32,908 nt of DNA, taken from positions 1-32,908 of the forward strand of contig CAJVXH010000018.1 of assembly GCA_913009835.1 (NCBI GenBank), written 5' to 3'. The position numbers were made by a program, and so were the translations under genes. The notes under the pieces are model-generated. The model was not told the DNA's origin. It was given only the letters and a program-made list of their open reading frames with translations, and ran no database searches. The DNA comes from an uncultured bacterium. GTDB taxonomy: Bacteria > Electryoneota > Electryoneia > Electryoneales > Electryoneaceae. Below are positions 1 through 9,209 of the stretch, one piece after another (position 1 is the first letter of the stretch; the number at the start of each line of letters is the position of its first letter).

Positions 1-51
1 TGTGTCGGTCGCGGGCGCGTTAAGCTCAATCGATGCAGATGCAGAAGAGCG

Positions 52-798
52 CTAGGAGGGATCACCGGGGGCCAGTATTTCCGTGTGAACTGTCAGAGCA
101 CGAGTGCTGAGACTATCCTCAGCCTGCCCGGCATGAGCGCGAAGATTGATATCCAGTGCCCAATCAGCTCGAGAATATTCTTCGTCTAGTTCTGTTTTCC
201 AAGTGATGTCATCAATCGTCACAAGGGGCACTGATAGTAGTATCACATCAGCGTATATGCCTGACCATGACTGTGGGTCATACAATTTCGGTTTGAGGGG
301 TATCGATTCACGTGCCGAAAGACGATCATCAAGCTCGACTAACAGATCATTGGGGCGATCATATCTGAGAATATCTTCTGGAAGATCTATTACAATACGT
401 GGCCAATCGCCTTCGCTGGTTTTCAGCAGACGACCATTGAGAGTGATGGCGGCATTGGCTCGAACAGCCCAGAATACGATGCGATGGTGATCAAACGCCC
501 TATCCTGCGGGATATCGAATTGACGACGCAGAACCATCTCACCCTGACCCGATTTCCAGCATCCGGGAACCGGAACTCGACGCCACTCATCTGAACCATC
601 ATTCAGTTCCCAGGTTCCGGACAGCGAGAGGGTTCGAGTGGTATCCGCCCCTGTGAGCAAGCCATATTCAGGCAGGTAGGGTTCATCAGACGGCGCAGCG
701 AAGTAAGGGACCTCCGCAAAAGCGGATCCGAGAGAAATAAGGGCGAGAATTACGATCTGTGCCAGAATCGCACTGGACTTGCGTGAAGAATACACCAT
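52..798 (-). CDS. Glycoside hydrolase family 2 N-terminal (sugar-binding) region, C-terminally cut short by an in-frame TAG
   Basis: The product would be an exported or lipid-facing carbohydrate-active protein. From the ATG at 798 it begins with a basic stretch (VYSSRKSS), a hydrophobic core and an AFA-like signal-peptidase site, so it is secreted. The mature part matches the jelly-roll sugar-binding domain of GH2 enzymes: a 'LSGTWEL' opening, 'VPVPGCW', the strand with 'ITLNGRLL', and 'SWSGIYADVILLSVP', which leads into the Ig-like second domain. The catalytic TIM barrel is absent, because the frame meets TAG at 52-54. Beyond the stop the same frame stays open to base 1 (reading RSSASASIELNAPATDT), so this may be a nonsense mutation, a sequencing error at a contig end, or a true short protein. 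An open frame extends upstream to 897, but its extra 33 residues precede the signal peptide, so I prefer 798, preceded by AGGA. Confidence 0.6.
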   Translation of the reverse strand: MVYSSRKSSAILAQIVILALISLGSAFAEVPYFAAPSDEPYLPEYGLLTGADTTRTLSLSGTWELNDGSDEWRRVPVPGCWKSGQGEMVLRRQFDIPQDRAFDHHRIVFWAVRANAAITLNGRLLKTSEGDWPRIVIDLPEDILRYDRPNDLLVELDDRLSARESIPLKPKLYDPQSWSGIYADVILLSVPLVTIDDITWKTELDEEYSRADWALDINLRAHAGQAEDSLSTRALTVHTEILAPGDPS

Positions 799-854
799 CT
801 TCCTGCCGTTTCGGGATAGATCTGGAATATAGGTAGTCTGCGAAAATTGTGCAA

Positions 855-873
855 CATGGGGATTGGCCCCATG
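855..873. promoter_or_regulatory. Palindrome in the divergent GH2/NhaC intergenic region
   Basis: CATGGGG and CCCCATG form a 7-bp inverted repeat around a 5-nt centre (ATTGG), in the spacer between the GH2-like gene (start 798) and the antiporter gene (start 915). Its symmetry and place suit an operator for a divergent pair, but no regulator is identified and the site may be chance. Confidence 0.25.
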
Positions 874-914
874 AGTTCGCTTGAGTACTGTATTCAAACG
901 AAAAACTGAGGATC

Positions 915-2561
915 ATGGTTACTCTCAAACGATGGCTGCTCGCCCTGATACTCTTGACCACTGTCTGCGCTATTATGATTCCTGTTCTGAAGACTGGCGC
1001 GGGTATGCCATCCTCAGCAGATCCCTCCTGGACTTCCCTCCTCCCTCCCCTGATAGCCATCGGACTCGCTATCGCTTTACGAGAAGTGATCGGATCATTG
1101 CTGCTGGGAATTCTGGTTGGCGCATTCCTTTTAACCTCAGGGTCGCCCGGACAAGCGCTGATTCTCCTCCCGACTGACTTATTCCTCACCGCGCTGGCCG
1201 ATAAAGGACGCGCGGCTAGTGTTCTCTTCAGCCTGATGCTGGGAGCTATGGTTGGTGTACTCGCAGCCTCGGGTGGAATGGCGGGGATAGTCCAGGCACT
1301 TAGGGGTATGGCAAAAGGGCGGCGTGGTGGGATGCTGATGACCTGGCTGATAGGGCTGATCATCTTCTTCGATGACTACGCAAACAGCCTGCTGGTCGGC
1401 AACACCATGCGTCCATACACCGACAAGCTCAAGGTGAGCCGAGCCAAACTAGCCTATATAGTAGATTCGACATCAGCACCAATAGCCTCAATAGCAGTGA
1501 TCTCGACCTGGGTCGGATTCGAAACCGGGCTTATAAAGGAAGCAACCGCAAATCTGCCCGGCCTGCAGGATGCCTACCTGATCTTTCTGCAATCCATACC
1601 ATACACATCGTACAGCATTTTTACGCTGGTGCTAGCCGGTGCAGTAGCTTTCTGGGCCCGCGACTTCGGACCGATGCTGAAAGCTGAGAGAGCCGCCCTA
1701 ATAGATAGTGATACTAGCAGGGATGATGCCGGAAGGACGATGGTCAGGGCGGAAGCCGGCAGGTTCGGAATGCTGCTTGCCCTGGTGCCGGTAGGGCTGG
1801 TAATTGTGACTACTTTCGCAGGGTTGTACATCTCTGGAAAACTGAACGCCGAGCCCAATAGCCCCCTGTTCGGTATTCTCGGTGCAGCAGATTCATCAGC
1901 CGTCCTGCTGGTCGCATCATTTTTCGGTATGGTCAGCGCCAGCATCCTGGCAATTGTGCCGGGCGGGCTCAAACTCGAACAGGTATCGAGTTCGTTAATT
2001 GATGGTGTGAAAGCCATGATGCCGGCTATGATCATCTTGCTGCTGGCATGGTCGTTAGGGGACATCACTCAACGTCTCGGGACAGCGGAGTTTGTGATAG
2101 AAGCAATTTCCGGGAATCTATCACCGTCATTCCTTCCGCTGACTGTATTCATTATCGCGTCAGTGATAGCATTTTCGACAGGGACCTCATGGGGAGTGAT
2201 GGCGATACTGACCCCCATCGCCATCCCATTAGCCTACGAGATGCCACGCCTGGCGGGGATGACCGGCCCAGGAGTGGATGGGATTCTCTTCGGCACTGTG
2301 GGCGCTGTTCTGGCAGGGGCAACATTCGGAGATCATTGTAGCCCAATCAGCGACACCACTATCCTCTCCTCCATGGCCAGTGGATGCAAACACATTGAGC
2401 ACGTACGAACCCAAATCCCATACGCTCTGCTGGCAGCTGGAGTATCAATTCTTCTAGGCTATCTGCCTTCAGGATTTGGATTGTCACCATGGATTGGATT
2501 GGTGTTAGGGTGCGCGTTTCTTGCGTTGGCACCGCGTTTGTTGATGAAACCGCATCAATGA
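915..2561 (+). CDS. nhaC: NhaC-family Na+/H+ antiporter
   Basis: Polytopic inner-membrane protein of 548 residues expected to exchange sodium for protons. Many hydrophobic spans are visible. The family's polar transport motifs are present: FFDDYANSLLVG at residues 151-162, followed by NTMRPYTD, DSTSAPIASI around 184-193, STGTSWGVMAILTPIA in the last third, and GDHCSPISDTTILSS in the C-terminal quarter. Length fits the longer NhaC-type proteins. The start ATG lies just after GAGGATC. It is divergent from the GH2-like gene and about 190 bases upstream of the polysaccharide genes, so it is probably transcribed on its own. The symbol is by family only: NhaC-like proteins also include transporters of malate/lactate or amines, so the substrate is inferred. 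Confidence 0.85.
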   Translation: MVTLKRWLLALILLTTVCAIMIPVLKTGAGMPSSADPSWTSLLPPLIAIGLAIALREVIGSLLLGILVGAFLLTSGSPGQALILLPTDLFLTALADKGRAASVLFSLMLGAMVGVLAASGGMAGIVQALRGMAKGRRGGMLMTWLIGLIIFFDDYANSLLVGNTMRPYTDKLKVSRAKLAYIVDSTSAPIASIAVISTWVGFETGLIKEATANLPGLQDAYLIFLQSIPYTSYSIFTLVLAGAVAFWARDFGPMLKAERAALIDSDTSRDDAGRTMVRAEAGRFGMLLALVPVGLVIVTTFAGLYISGKLNAEPNSPLFGILGAADSSAVLLVASFFGMVSASILAIVPGGLKLEQVSSSLIDGVKAMMPAMIILLLAWSLGDITQRLGTAEFVIEAISGNLSPSFLPLTVFIIASVIAFSTGTSWGVMAILTPIAIPLAYEMPRLAGMTGPGVDGILFGTVGAVLAGATFGDHCSPISDTTILSSMASGCKHIEHVRTQIPYALLAAGVSILLGYLPSGFGLSPWIGLVLGCAFLALAPRLLMKPHQ

Positions 2562-2751
2562 CCATTCCAGTTGTACGTTAAGTATCAATTGATCAAGGTT
2601 GAAGGATGTGTCTGTGCATCTCAGCGCGAAGTATCGCAGGGCTGCCTGCTTGCAGATTCACATCCCAAGCCGCTACCTTCATCTTTCGTCGTGAAATCTC
2701 AACATGGCACTTTCATCAGTAGGTTACATTGGATCGGAGTTGGTCAGAGAT

Positions 2752-3978
2752 ATGAGTGAATCATCTATCGGAAATCGCGCGGTGACATTCTGGGATCACC
2801 TCGCTATCCTTCTGAAGTACCGACGGTTAGTCGTTATCTACCTTGTAATCATGGTTGCAGCCTCTGTGACTTATGCGTTGCTGGCCGAGCAGTGGTATGA
2901 GAGCAAAGCTCGAATGCTGCCGCCACCATCTGAGATGGGAGGTCTCAGCAGTCTTCTACCTTCCCTGGCAGGTGGAGCCCTGGGGGCAACAAGCATGCTT
3001 TCAGACGATGTCAACCTCGTTTTGTCCATTCTGGAAAGCCGTGAAATACGCGACACTGTCATCGACCACTTCGAATGGATGTCCAATTATGAAATAGAAT
3101 CACGTGTTGAGGCCTACGAGAGGTACGACGCAAATATTACCTGGGAAATCGATGAACGTGGTCTGATAGCGTTGAGCTGTGAAGAAATTGACCCGGAAAT
3201 GGCTGCAGAAACGATCAACTTTGTCGTCGATCATGCTCGCAATAAATACTTGGAAATCTCGCGTGCTCAAGCCCGCAATCAACGTGACTTCCTCGAACGT
3301 CGACTGGAGCAAAACTACGCTGAACTATCTGAGGCTGAAGAAGCGCTGAAGTCGTTCCAGACTGAGAGTGGCGTTGTCGTGCTGGAAGATCAACTCAGAG
3401 CCTCAGTTGAGATTATCAGCGAAATTCACAGCCAGCTCATACTCGCTGAAATTGCGTATGAAGTCGCCCAGGCTACAATGCCCGCCACTTCCTCACAAGT
3501 TGTGCAAGCACAGAAACGAGTTGAGGCAATTCGGCGGCAGTTAGACAGCATGGAAGACAGCGACGAACAGAATATCTCTGACGTGTTAATTAAAATGGAT
3601 AGCGCGCCAGATATAGCTATGCAATACATACGCTTATACCGTGAAGTCGAATTGCAGAGCATGATACTCGAATTCCTGCTCCCGCAATATGAGCAGGCAC
3701 GTATTATGGAACTCAAGGAAGAGAGCAATATATACGTGCTTGACTGGGGTAATGTACCGGATAAACGAAGCAGACCGCGAAGAGCATTCATCGTGCTGGG
3801 TTGGCTGTTCGCCAGTTTTCTGGTGTTGTACCCGATTCTCCTCTTCAAAGAATGGTTAACTCGTACAAGCGAAGAAGATCCTGATCGGTACGAATCTATA
3901 CGGGATACTTTGAACCTGCTAAGACCTTCCGCTTTTTTCGGAAAACAATCCACTGATAGTAAATCGAGACCTAGCTAG
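2752..3978 (+). CDS. Wzz/chain-length-determinant-like polysaccharide co-polymerase
   Basis: Inner-membrane regulator of polysaccharide chain length. There is one transmembrane span near the N-terminus (after FWDHLAILLKYRRLVVIYL). Next comes the Wzz-type motif region with WYESKARMLPPPS and a glycine-rich stretch. A long, heavily charged, coiled-coil-like periplasmic segment follows, with SRAQARNQRDFLERRLEQ typical of Wzz/Wzc N-domains. A second span near the C-terminus (VLGWLFASFLVLYPILLF) is preceded by RSRPRRAF. No C-terminal tyrosine-kinase domain is present, so this is the Wzz/PCP-1 or kinase-less PCP-2 type. The frame is open from an ATG at 2704, but the 16 extra residues look non-conserved. 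I chose MSESSIG at 2752, with GGAG a little far upstream; this start is uncertain. First gene of the polysaccharide locus. Confidence 0.75.
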   Translation: MSESSIGNRAVTFWDHLAILLKYRRLVVIYLVIMVAASVTYALLAEQWYESKARMLPPPSEMGGLSSLLPSLAGGALGATSMLSDDVNLVLSILESREIRDTVIDHFEWMSNYEIESRVEAYERYDANITWEIDERGLIALSCEEIDPEMAAETINFVVDHARNKYLEISRAQARNQRDFLERRLEQNYAELSEAEEALKSFQTESGVVVLEDQLRASVEIISEIHSQLILAEIAYEVAQATMPATSSQVVQAQKRVEAIRRQLDSMEDSDEQNISDVLIKMDSAPDIAMQYIRLYREVELQSMILEFLLPQYEQARIMELKEESNIYVLDWGNVPDKRSRPRRAFIVLGWLFASFLVLYPILLFKEWLTRTSEEDPDRYESIRDTLNLLRPSAFFGKQSTDSKSRPS

Positions 3979-3980
3979 CG

Positions 3981-5411
3981 ATGCAGCGCATGGGCATACT
4001 ATCCAGAGAAGATACACACTTGATAAACAGTGTGATCACCTCATCGATCGTTCTACTGGCGATCACGGTGGCTTCAGTGTATCTGTATCGGGACGACAAA
4101 TACGCAATTCTCGCGTTAGGTGGGCTCGTTTTCCTCGTTCGAGGTTCATGGCGAGTTTGGATGCTGCCTGCTATCTACCTCGCATATGTTATTGCAATAC
4201 CACGTGATGTTAATGAACTCAACTTCCCCGTCTTTTTCCATCCGCTAACTTTTATGCCCGTATTTCTGGTAATGATTATCCTGCTTTTTGCGGATCGTGT
4301 TCTCTATCGCTTCAATACACCACGCTCAGTCATCAGGAGCGATTATGTTGGCACCATCATAGCAGCATTTATATCATGGACGATTCTTATCTATCTATAC
4401 GGCATGTCGGTGGGGAACTCGACAAGGTATCTGTTCTTTGAAATATCGATTATCAGTATGTATCTATCTTATTATTATTGGAGATCACTCTTCCGTCACA
4501 AGGGACATATCGTAGCCTGGAACTGGTTAATTCTGGGTGCTGGAGTAATAGCTGGAGTTGAGTTGTTCTGGTATATTTTCTTAACATTCACCGATATTAT
4601 GGGCTTCATTCTCCTACGTACTTTGAACAGACAGCCCATGATCACTTTGATTTCTGTTCCACTTTCATTAACATTTATTCTCACCCGAAAGACAATTTGG
4701 ACCAAACTTCTTGGGACTGGACTTTTATTAATCACATTAATGCACACTTTCTTATCTCAACAACGTTCAATTTGGCTTGGTGTAGCTATCGTGGGGTTTA
4801 TATATTTTACCCTGTTTCTCTTTCGGAAGGGTTATACAGCTAAAAAATTATTGGTTTGGTCACTCGTAATGTTGATGATTGCAGCTTCCTTCTACGGTAT
4901 GCTGGTTCTCGGAGCCTGGATATTGAAGACTGATCTCACGACTTTGTTGACTCGATGGGAAGATGTGAAGAGTTTAAGCGATTCATCATTTCAGATGAGA
5001 ATATTTGACTTGAATAAAGCAATACACGATGTTGGTGATAACTGGTTTCTGGGTCTGGGCGGTGGTAAATTAACTAATTGGATTCATACTGGCTGGAACT
5101 TCTACTATTTTGATATTTCTTATGGCATGGCCTATTTTAAGGGAGGTATACCCCTATTGTTCCTAATGACATTGGTTTATATTGGCGCTCTCACTAAAAC
5201 ATTTACATTATATATACGTAGTAAAGACACCATATCGCAATTACTCGGGATCACTTATACATCTACATTGTTTGGCGTACTATTTGTCAGTATCTTTAAT
5301 ACAGGTCTTCTATTCTACAGACATATTATTGTCTGGATGCTAATAATCGCATCAACTACCGTTTTGCTTGAGCAGCAGAAAACAAAGAGTGGAGTTTCAA
5401 CTCAACTATGA
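3981..5411 (+). CDS. Wzy/O-antigen-ligase-like membrane polymerase
   Basis: A 476-residue protein made almost entirely of hydrophobic spans, with a larger loop before the last few helices, the layout of O-antigen polymerases and ligases (Wzy_C/PF04932 type). The segment LSQQRSIWLGVAIVGFI matches the 'SxSR..w' signature helix of that family. It is followed by a periplasmic loop with RIFDLNKAIHDVGDNWFLGLGGG and the GMAYFKGGIPLLFLM helix. It would join lipid-linked repeat units at the periplasmic face. It begins two bases after the Wzz-like gene; an alternative ATG is at 3990. The stop overlaps the next gene by ATGA. Its DNA is visibly more AT-rich than its neighbours, as is common for these genes. 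Polymerase versus ligase cannot be decided from sequence. Confidence 0.75.
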   Translation: MQRMGILSREDTHLINSVITSSIVLLAITVASVYLYRDDKYAILALGGLVFLVRGSWRVWMLPAIYLAYVIAIPRDVNELNFPVFFHPLTFMPVFLVMIILLFADRVLYRFNTPRSVIRSDYVGTIIAAFISWTILIYLYGMSVGNSTRYLFFEISIISMYLSYYYWRSLFRHKGHIVAWNWLILGAGVIAGVELFWYIFLTFTDIMGFILLRTLNRQPMITLISVPLSLTFILTRKTIWTKLLGTGLLLITLMHTFLSQQRSIWLGVAIVGFIYFTLFLFRKGYTAKKLLVWSLVMLMIAASFYGMLVLGAWILKTDLTTLLTRWEDVKSLSDSSFQMRIFDLNKAIHDVGDNWFLGLGGGKLTNWIHTGWNFYYFDISYGMAYFKGGIPLLFLMTLVYIGALTKTFTLYIRSKDTISQLLGITYTSTLFGVLFVSIFNTGLLFYRHIIVWMLIIASTTVLLEQQKTKSGVSTQL

Positions 5412-6622
5412 ACAACACCCGACCACTGAATATAGTCAAGATTTGCGCCCGTCACCATCCACTCGATGGACGTGTCTTTCACCTTGAAGCCGCGACCCTC
5501 AGGGACGCGGGACATCACGTGACTATTATTGCGCCAAATCCTGGTAATTTACGTGATAAACAGACAATAGACGGAATTGACATACTGACATTTAACAAGT
5601 CTGGAAACCGGCTGACGCGAAAGCTCAACACTCTACGATCATTATTCAGATTGGCAATTTCCATCAATGCCGATGTATATCACGCTCACGAAGTTGATGC
5701 TGCGCTAATCGCCGGAGCCCTTGCAAAAAGACATCACATCCGACGAGGACGCTGGGCCAAGCTCGTTTTTGATGTTCACGAGGTCTGGCCGTATTTCTAT
5801 GCGGCAGCCACCAATAGCAGCTTTCTCCGCAGGATTATAGTGCATGGGATTCTGGAGTATGAGAATTGGATGCTGGCACGACACGTTGACTTGGTCATCG
5901 CCGCACATGTCCTCGAGACTAATTATTATCGCTGGCAGAATCCTTTCATCAGCGTCCGTCATGTGCAAACCACAATGAAAGTGCCCGACACTTGCCCCAC
6001 CCACTCTGGTGATGTTAAGGTGATAGGTCACGAAGGATTCTTCACACTCAACCGTGGAATGGATGTAATTCTGCAGGCGTTTGAGTTGGTCGCCAGGGAT
6101 TACCCGGATGTCATTTTGCAGACTGCCGGGGATTTCTACAGTGATAAAGACCGTAAATGGTTCGGGCAATGGGCTGAACGGACTGGATTAGGCGATCGGG
6201 TGAAACTAACCGGTTGGCTTGATCGACCTGACCTCACACCCTTGCTGAAAAAGATGGATATCGGTATCGTCGCCCAACGCGAGGATGATCACACTTCCCG
6301 CACCTGGCCTCTAAACAAACTGATGAATTACGCCGGTTATGGGGTAGCTTCTGTGGTCTGTGCTTCCATGCCGTATGCCAAACAGGAAGTCGAAGAACGA
6401 GGTATGGGCAGAGTAATAAATTTGAACGCTCAAGACTTGTATCAGGCACTATGCGATATGATTGAATCGCCTGAAAAGACCCGTGAGATGGGAGTGCGTG
6501 CCTGGGAATTCGCGCATCGAGAGTGGAATTGGGAACGCTATCGAGTGGAATTGCTCCGGGCATATGAAGACCTTATGGAACCAACATATCGTCCACGTAA
6601 AACCGTCAAACTACAGGGATAG
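5408..6622 (+). CDS. GT4-family (GT-B) glycosyltransferase
   Basis: Cytoplasmic sugar transferase of 404 residues. The N-terminal Rossmann half opens with IVKICARHHPLDGRVFHLEA and carries the DVYHAHEVDAALIAGAL strand-helix typical of GT4 acceptor domains. The C-terminal donor domain shows GHEGFFTLNRGMDVILQAF, TGWLDRPDLTPLLKKMDIG and the nucleotide-sugar segment around WPLNKLMNYAGYGVASV, although the usual E-x7-E pair is weak here. It shares a 4-base ATGA overlap with the polymerase gene, which indicates translational coupling, and stops 3 bases before the next glycosyltransferase. Donor sugar and linkage are unknown. Confidence 0.85.
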   Translation: MNNTRPLNIVKICARHHPLDGRVFHLEAATLRDAGHHVTIIAPNPGNLRDKQTIDGIDILTFNKSGNRLTRKLNTLRSLFRLAISINADVYHAHEVDAALIAGALAKRHHIRRGRWAKLVFDVHEVWPYFYAAATNSSFLRRIIVHGILEYENWMLARHVDLVIAAHVLETNYYRWQNPFISVRHVQTTMKVPDTCPTHSGDVKVIGHEGFFTLNRGMDVILQAFELVARDYPDVILQTAGDFYSDKDRKWFGQWAERTGLGDRVKLTGWLDRPDLTPLLKKMDIGIVAQREDDHTSRTWPLNKLMNYAGYGVASVVCASMPYAKQEVEERGMGRVINLNAQDLYQALCDMIESPEKTREMGVRAWEFAHREWNWERYRVELLRAYEDLMEPTYRPRKTVKLQG

Positions 6623-6625
6623 CTC

Positions 6626-7780
6626 ATGCTGGTCTGGCTGTTCTACATACCGCTTGCGCTTCTGGTTTACCAGTTTGTGCTGTTCCCACTCGCGCTTTAC
6701 GTTTTGTCGCGACGTCGCGCGGAACCTGAATATGCGGAACTCTCAGACGATGAACTCCCCACTGTCGCCTTCATCATTGCCGCTCGCAATGAAGAAGACA
6801 TAATCGCTGACAAGATTGACAACAGCCTCAGCCTGCGATATCCGAGTGACAAGATCAGATTCATCGTCATTGCAAACGGTTGCACCGATAGAACGACTGA
6901 AATTGTCGGCAATTACAAGGATGATCGCGTAGAGTTGATTGAGTACGGTGAGATTGGCAAAACTGAAGCACAGAACCGTGCAGTTAAAGATATTGATGAG
7001 GACATTCTCGTTTTCTCAGACGCAAATACCCCCTACGCTGAAGATGCGGTTTATGAACTTGTGAAACCATTCCAAGACCAACAAGTGGGCAGCGTTGCCG
7101 GAAATCACATTTATATGTCTGGAGAGGATTCTCGGAGTTCTACGGAGGGATTCTTTTGGAATAGGATTGAGCTCCTCTATAAGAAGACTGAATCTGTTAC
7201 CGGAGGCGCCTTGGGAGCTATGGGTTCAATCTATGCCGTTCGCAGAGAGCTATACATTCCATTGCCCCCGGACATAGTAAGCGACTTCTGGGAACCTGTT
7301 CTGATTGCTGCTCGCGGGAAACGAACTGTATTCATGGAATCTGCCATCTGTTATGAAGCGGCGGAGAATCCGGACTTAATAATTGAGTTTCAGCGGAAAA
7401 GCCGGATTGTCCATCGTGCGTGCTACAGCTTGGTGCACTATCGCTGGATTTTGAATCCGCTACGTTATCCAAGACTGGCCTGGTTGATTGTCAGCCACAA
7501 GCTGATGCGCTGGTTGACTCCATTCATGCTGGCAATTCCTCTGATGGCAGCGTCGATGAGAATGGTAATCGGTAGAGGACGTTGGCCGCAGGTGTGTTAT
7601 TTTGTCGCGATGAGCCTGTTTGGCTTCTTCGCATTGTTGGGACGTGGATTTGGACGAACAACATCAGTACCTGTTCTCACACCAGCGTATTACGCATCTC
7701 TGATGTTTTATGCTGCTGCAAAGGGTGTTTACACAAGCTTCGCGGGAGACCAATTGTCAACATGGGATCGCGCACGCTAA
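6626..7780 (+). CDS. Membrane-associated GT2-family (GT-A) glycosyltransferase
   Basis: A 384-residue transferase with an N-terminal membrane span (about residues 1-27), a GT-A domain and C-terminal hydrophobic helices. Visible motifs are AARNEE (52-57), VIANGCTDRTTEI (81-93), the DxD-like FSDANT (130-135), GALGAMGSIYAVRREL, and an acceptor/QxxRW-like region EFQRKSRIVHRA before the C-terminal spans. This arrangement is typical of membrane-bound polysaccharide GT2 enzymes that build polymers or elongate lipid-linked sugars. It follows the GT4 gene by 3 bases, and its end overlaps the start of the sugar-phosphate transferase by 19 bases. Substrate unknown. Confidence 0.85.
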   Translation: MLVWLFYIPLALLVYQFVLFPLALYVLSRRRAEPEYAELSDDELPTVAFIIAARNEEDIIADKIDNSLSLRYPSDKIRFIVIANGCTDRTTEIVGNYKDDRVELIEYGEIGKTEAQNRAVKDIDEDILVFSDANTPYAEDAVYELVKPFQDQQVGSVAGNHIYMSGEDSRSSTEGFFWNRIELLYKKTESVTGGALGAMGSIYAVRRELYIPLPPDIVSDFWEPVLIAARGKRTVFMESAICYEAAENPDLIIEFQRKSRIVHRACYSLVHYRWILNPLRYPRLAWLIVSHKLMRWLTPFMLAIPLMAASMRMVIGRGRWPQVCYFVAMSLFGFFALLGRGFGRTTSVPVLTPAYYASLMFYAAAKGVYTSFAGDQLSTWDRAR

Positions 7781-9180
7781 ACTGGATCATCCGGCATCGT
7801 GCGCCGGCGCTGATCCTCCTGGATATTTTCGCGCTTCAGGTAGCCCTCTTCCTCACTTGGTCGCTCCGTTTTGAGACCGACCTGTTCAGAGACCCTCTCT
7901 CTCCGGGATTCAGCATTATCTCCTGGAATTACCTGCTTTCATCGCTGGTAACTGTCCTGTATTGGCTCATCGTCTTCAGCCTCAGGGGTATCTATAGCAA
8001 GAAAACCAGCATCTCTCGTTATGAAGCCTTCATCGAGATAACAAAGTCTGTCTTTCTTGGGCTGATTATCATCTTTATCGTCACCTGGACCGAAAATCCA
8101 TTCACCTCAAGCCGATTGATACTGCTCTCATACGGAATCCTGGTAATACTGGCCACAGGATCAGCTCACGCATTGTTTCGTACCTGGATTAGAACGATAT
8201 ACCAACGCAGAATAGGACAATTTCGCTCCATCATCGCAGGGTATGGACCACGTGGACAGGCTCTGCTCAATCAATTAAACGACTCGCCCGAATTCGGACA
8301 TTCCGTCGAGGCTGTCGCTGGCCTGCCTCACGAAGAGCTGCCTACAGACACCCCATCCCTGTTCATCTCAGAGCTGACGGAATTTATCGACCAGAATCCG
8401 GAACTGGAATTCATCCTCATTGCCATGGAACCGGAAGATCGTGACAAGGCTGTTGAAATCATTGAGATCGCCCACTGGCGAGGTTTACGGGTGATGATTG
8501 TCCCCGACTTCTTCCAGATACTGGTAGGAATGGCGAAGAGCCGCGAATTATACGGTGTTCCACTGCTGGAAGTCTTTCTCGCGCCGATGAGCCTGGCGCA
8601 AAGGTTGCTCAAACGCTCAACAGACATCATGGTCTCATTGACCGTACTGACTCTCGGATTACCCCTTCTGCTGGCGCTTGGGGTGTTGATAAAGCTAAGT
8701 TCGCCCGGTCCAGCACTTTACTGGCAACATCGTGTCGGATTCCGAGGCCGGGAATTCAAGCTGTACAAATTCCGCAGTATGTACCAAGATGCGGAAGATA
8801 AATCAGGCGCGGTCTGGGCGAGCCTGGATGATCCAAGAATTACCCCGCTGGGACGAATAATGCGCATCTCCCGTCTGGATGAACTTCCCCAGGCTTGGAA
8901 TGTGCTGACCGGTACGATGAGTCTGGTCGGGCCAAGACCCGAACGGAGAGTGTTCGTTGACAAATTTGTGGAGGCAATTCCGTTCTATAATCGCCGTCAC
9001 AATGTCAAACCCGGAATAACAGGCTGGGCACAGGTAAGACGTGGATACGATTTAAGCGAAGAGGATGTGCGCGAAAAGCTTCAGTACGACCTTTTCTATC
9101 TGGAGAACATGTCGATCGGGCTGGATATCAAGATCCTGATGCATACATTGATAGTGGTTCTATCGGCGAAGGGACATTGA
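7762..9180 (+). CDS. Polyprenyl-phosphate sugar-1-phosphate transferase (initiating glycosyltransferase, WbaP/WcaJ type)
   Basis: Starts polysaccharide synthesis by moving a sugar-1-phosphate from a nucleotide sugar to undecaprenyl phosphate in the inner membrane. From the ATG at 7762 it is 472 residues: several N-terminal spans (about 15-135), a Rossmann/CoA-binding-like domain beginning SIIAGYGPRGQALLNQL (156-172), and a C-terminal PF02397 catalytic domain from about 283. The catalytic domain has KLYKFRSM (333-340), the Asp-Glu pair in RLDELPQAWN (371-380), SLVGPRPE (387-394) and VKPGITGWAQV (415-425). This is the long two-domain form. The frame is open back to 7582, but that part only reads across the GT2 gene, so I chose 7762 with GGGAG upstream. 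It is the last gene of the locus, followed by a terminator. Confidence 0.9.
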   Translation: MGSRTLNWIIRHRAPALILLDIFALQVALFLTWSLRFETDLFRDPLSPGFSIISWNYLLSSLVTVLYWLIVFSLRGIYSKKTSISRYEAFIEITKSVFLGLIIIFIVTWTENPFTSSRLILLSYGILVILATGSAHALFRTWIRTIYQRRIGQFRSIIAGYGPRGQALLNQLNDSPEFGHSVEAVAGLPHEELPTDTPSLFISELTEFIDQNPELEFILIAMEPEDRDKAVEIIEIAHWRGLRVMIVPDFFQILVGMAKSRELYGVPLLEVFLAPMSLAQRLLKRSTDIMVSLTVLTLGLPLLLALGVLIKLSSPGPALYWQHRVGFRGREFKLYKFRSMYQDAEDKSGAVWASLDDPRITPLGRIMRISRLDELPQAWNVLTGTMSLVGPRPERRVFVDKFVEAIPFYNRRHNVKPGITGWAQVRRGYDLSEEDVREKLQYDLFYLENMSIGLDIKILMHTLIVVLSAKGH

Positions 9181-9209
9181 CCCTAAGTCACATGATAACG
9201 ATCCATTCT

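Noticed and set aside
36-58. AGATGCAGAAGAGCG near the left end, resembling the adapter start
   Set aside because: It has several mismatches and an indel against the adapter, and the GH2-like frame reads sensibly beyond it. It is kept only as a caution.
686-1363. 225-codon minus-strand frame across the nhaC start
   Set aside because: Overlaps the real antiporter gene and the GH2-like signal-peptide region; composition is that of a shadow frame.
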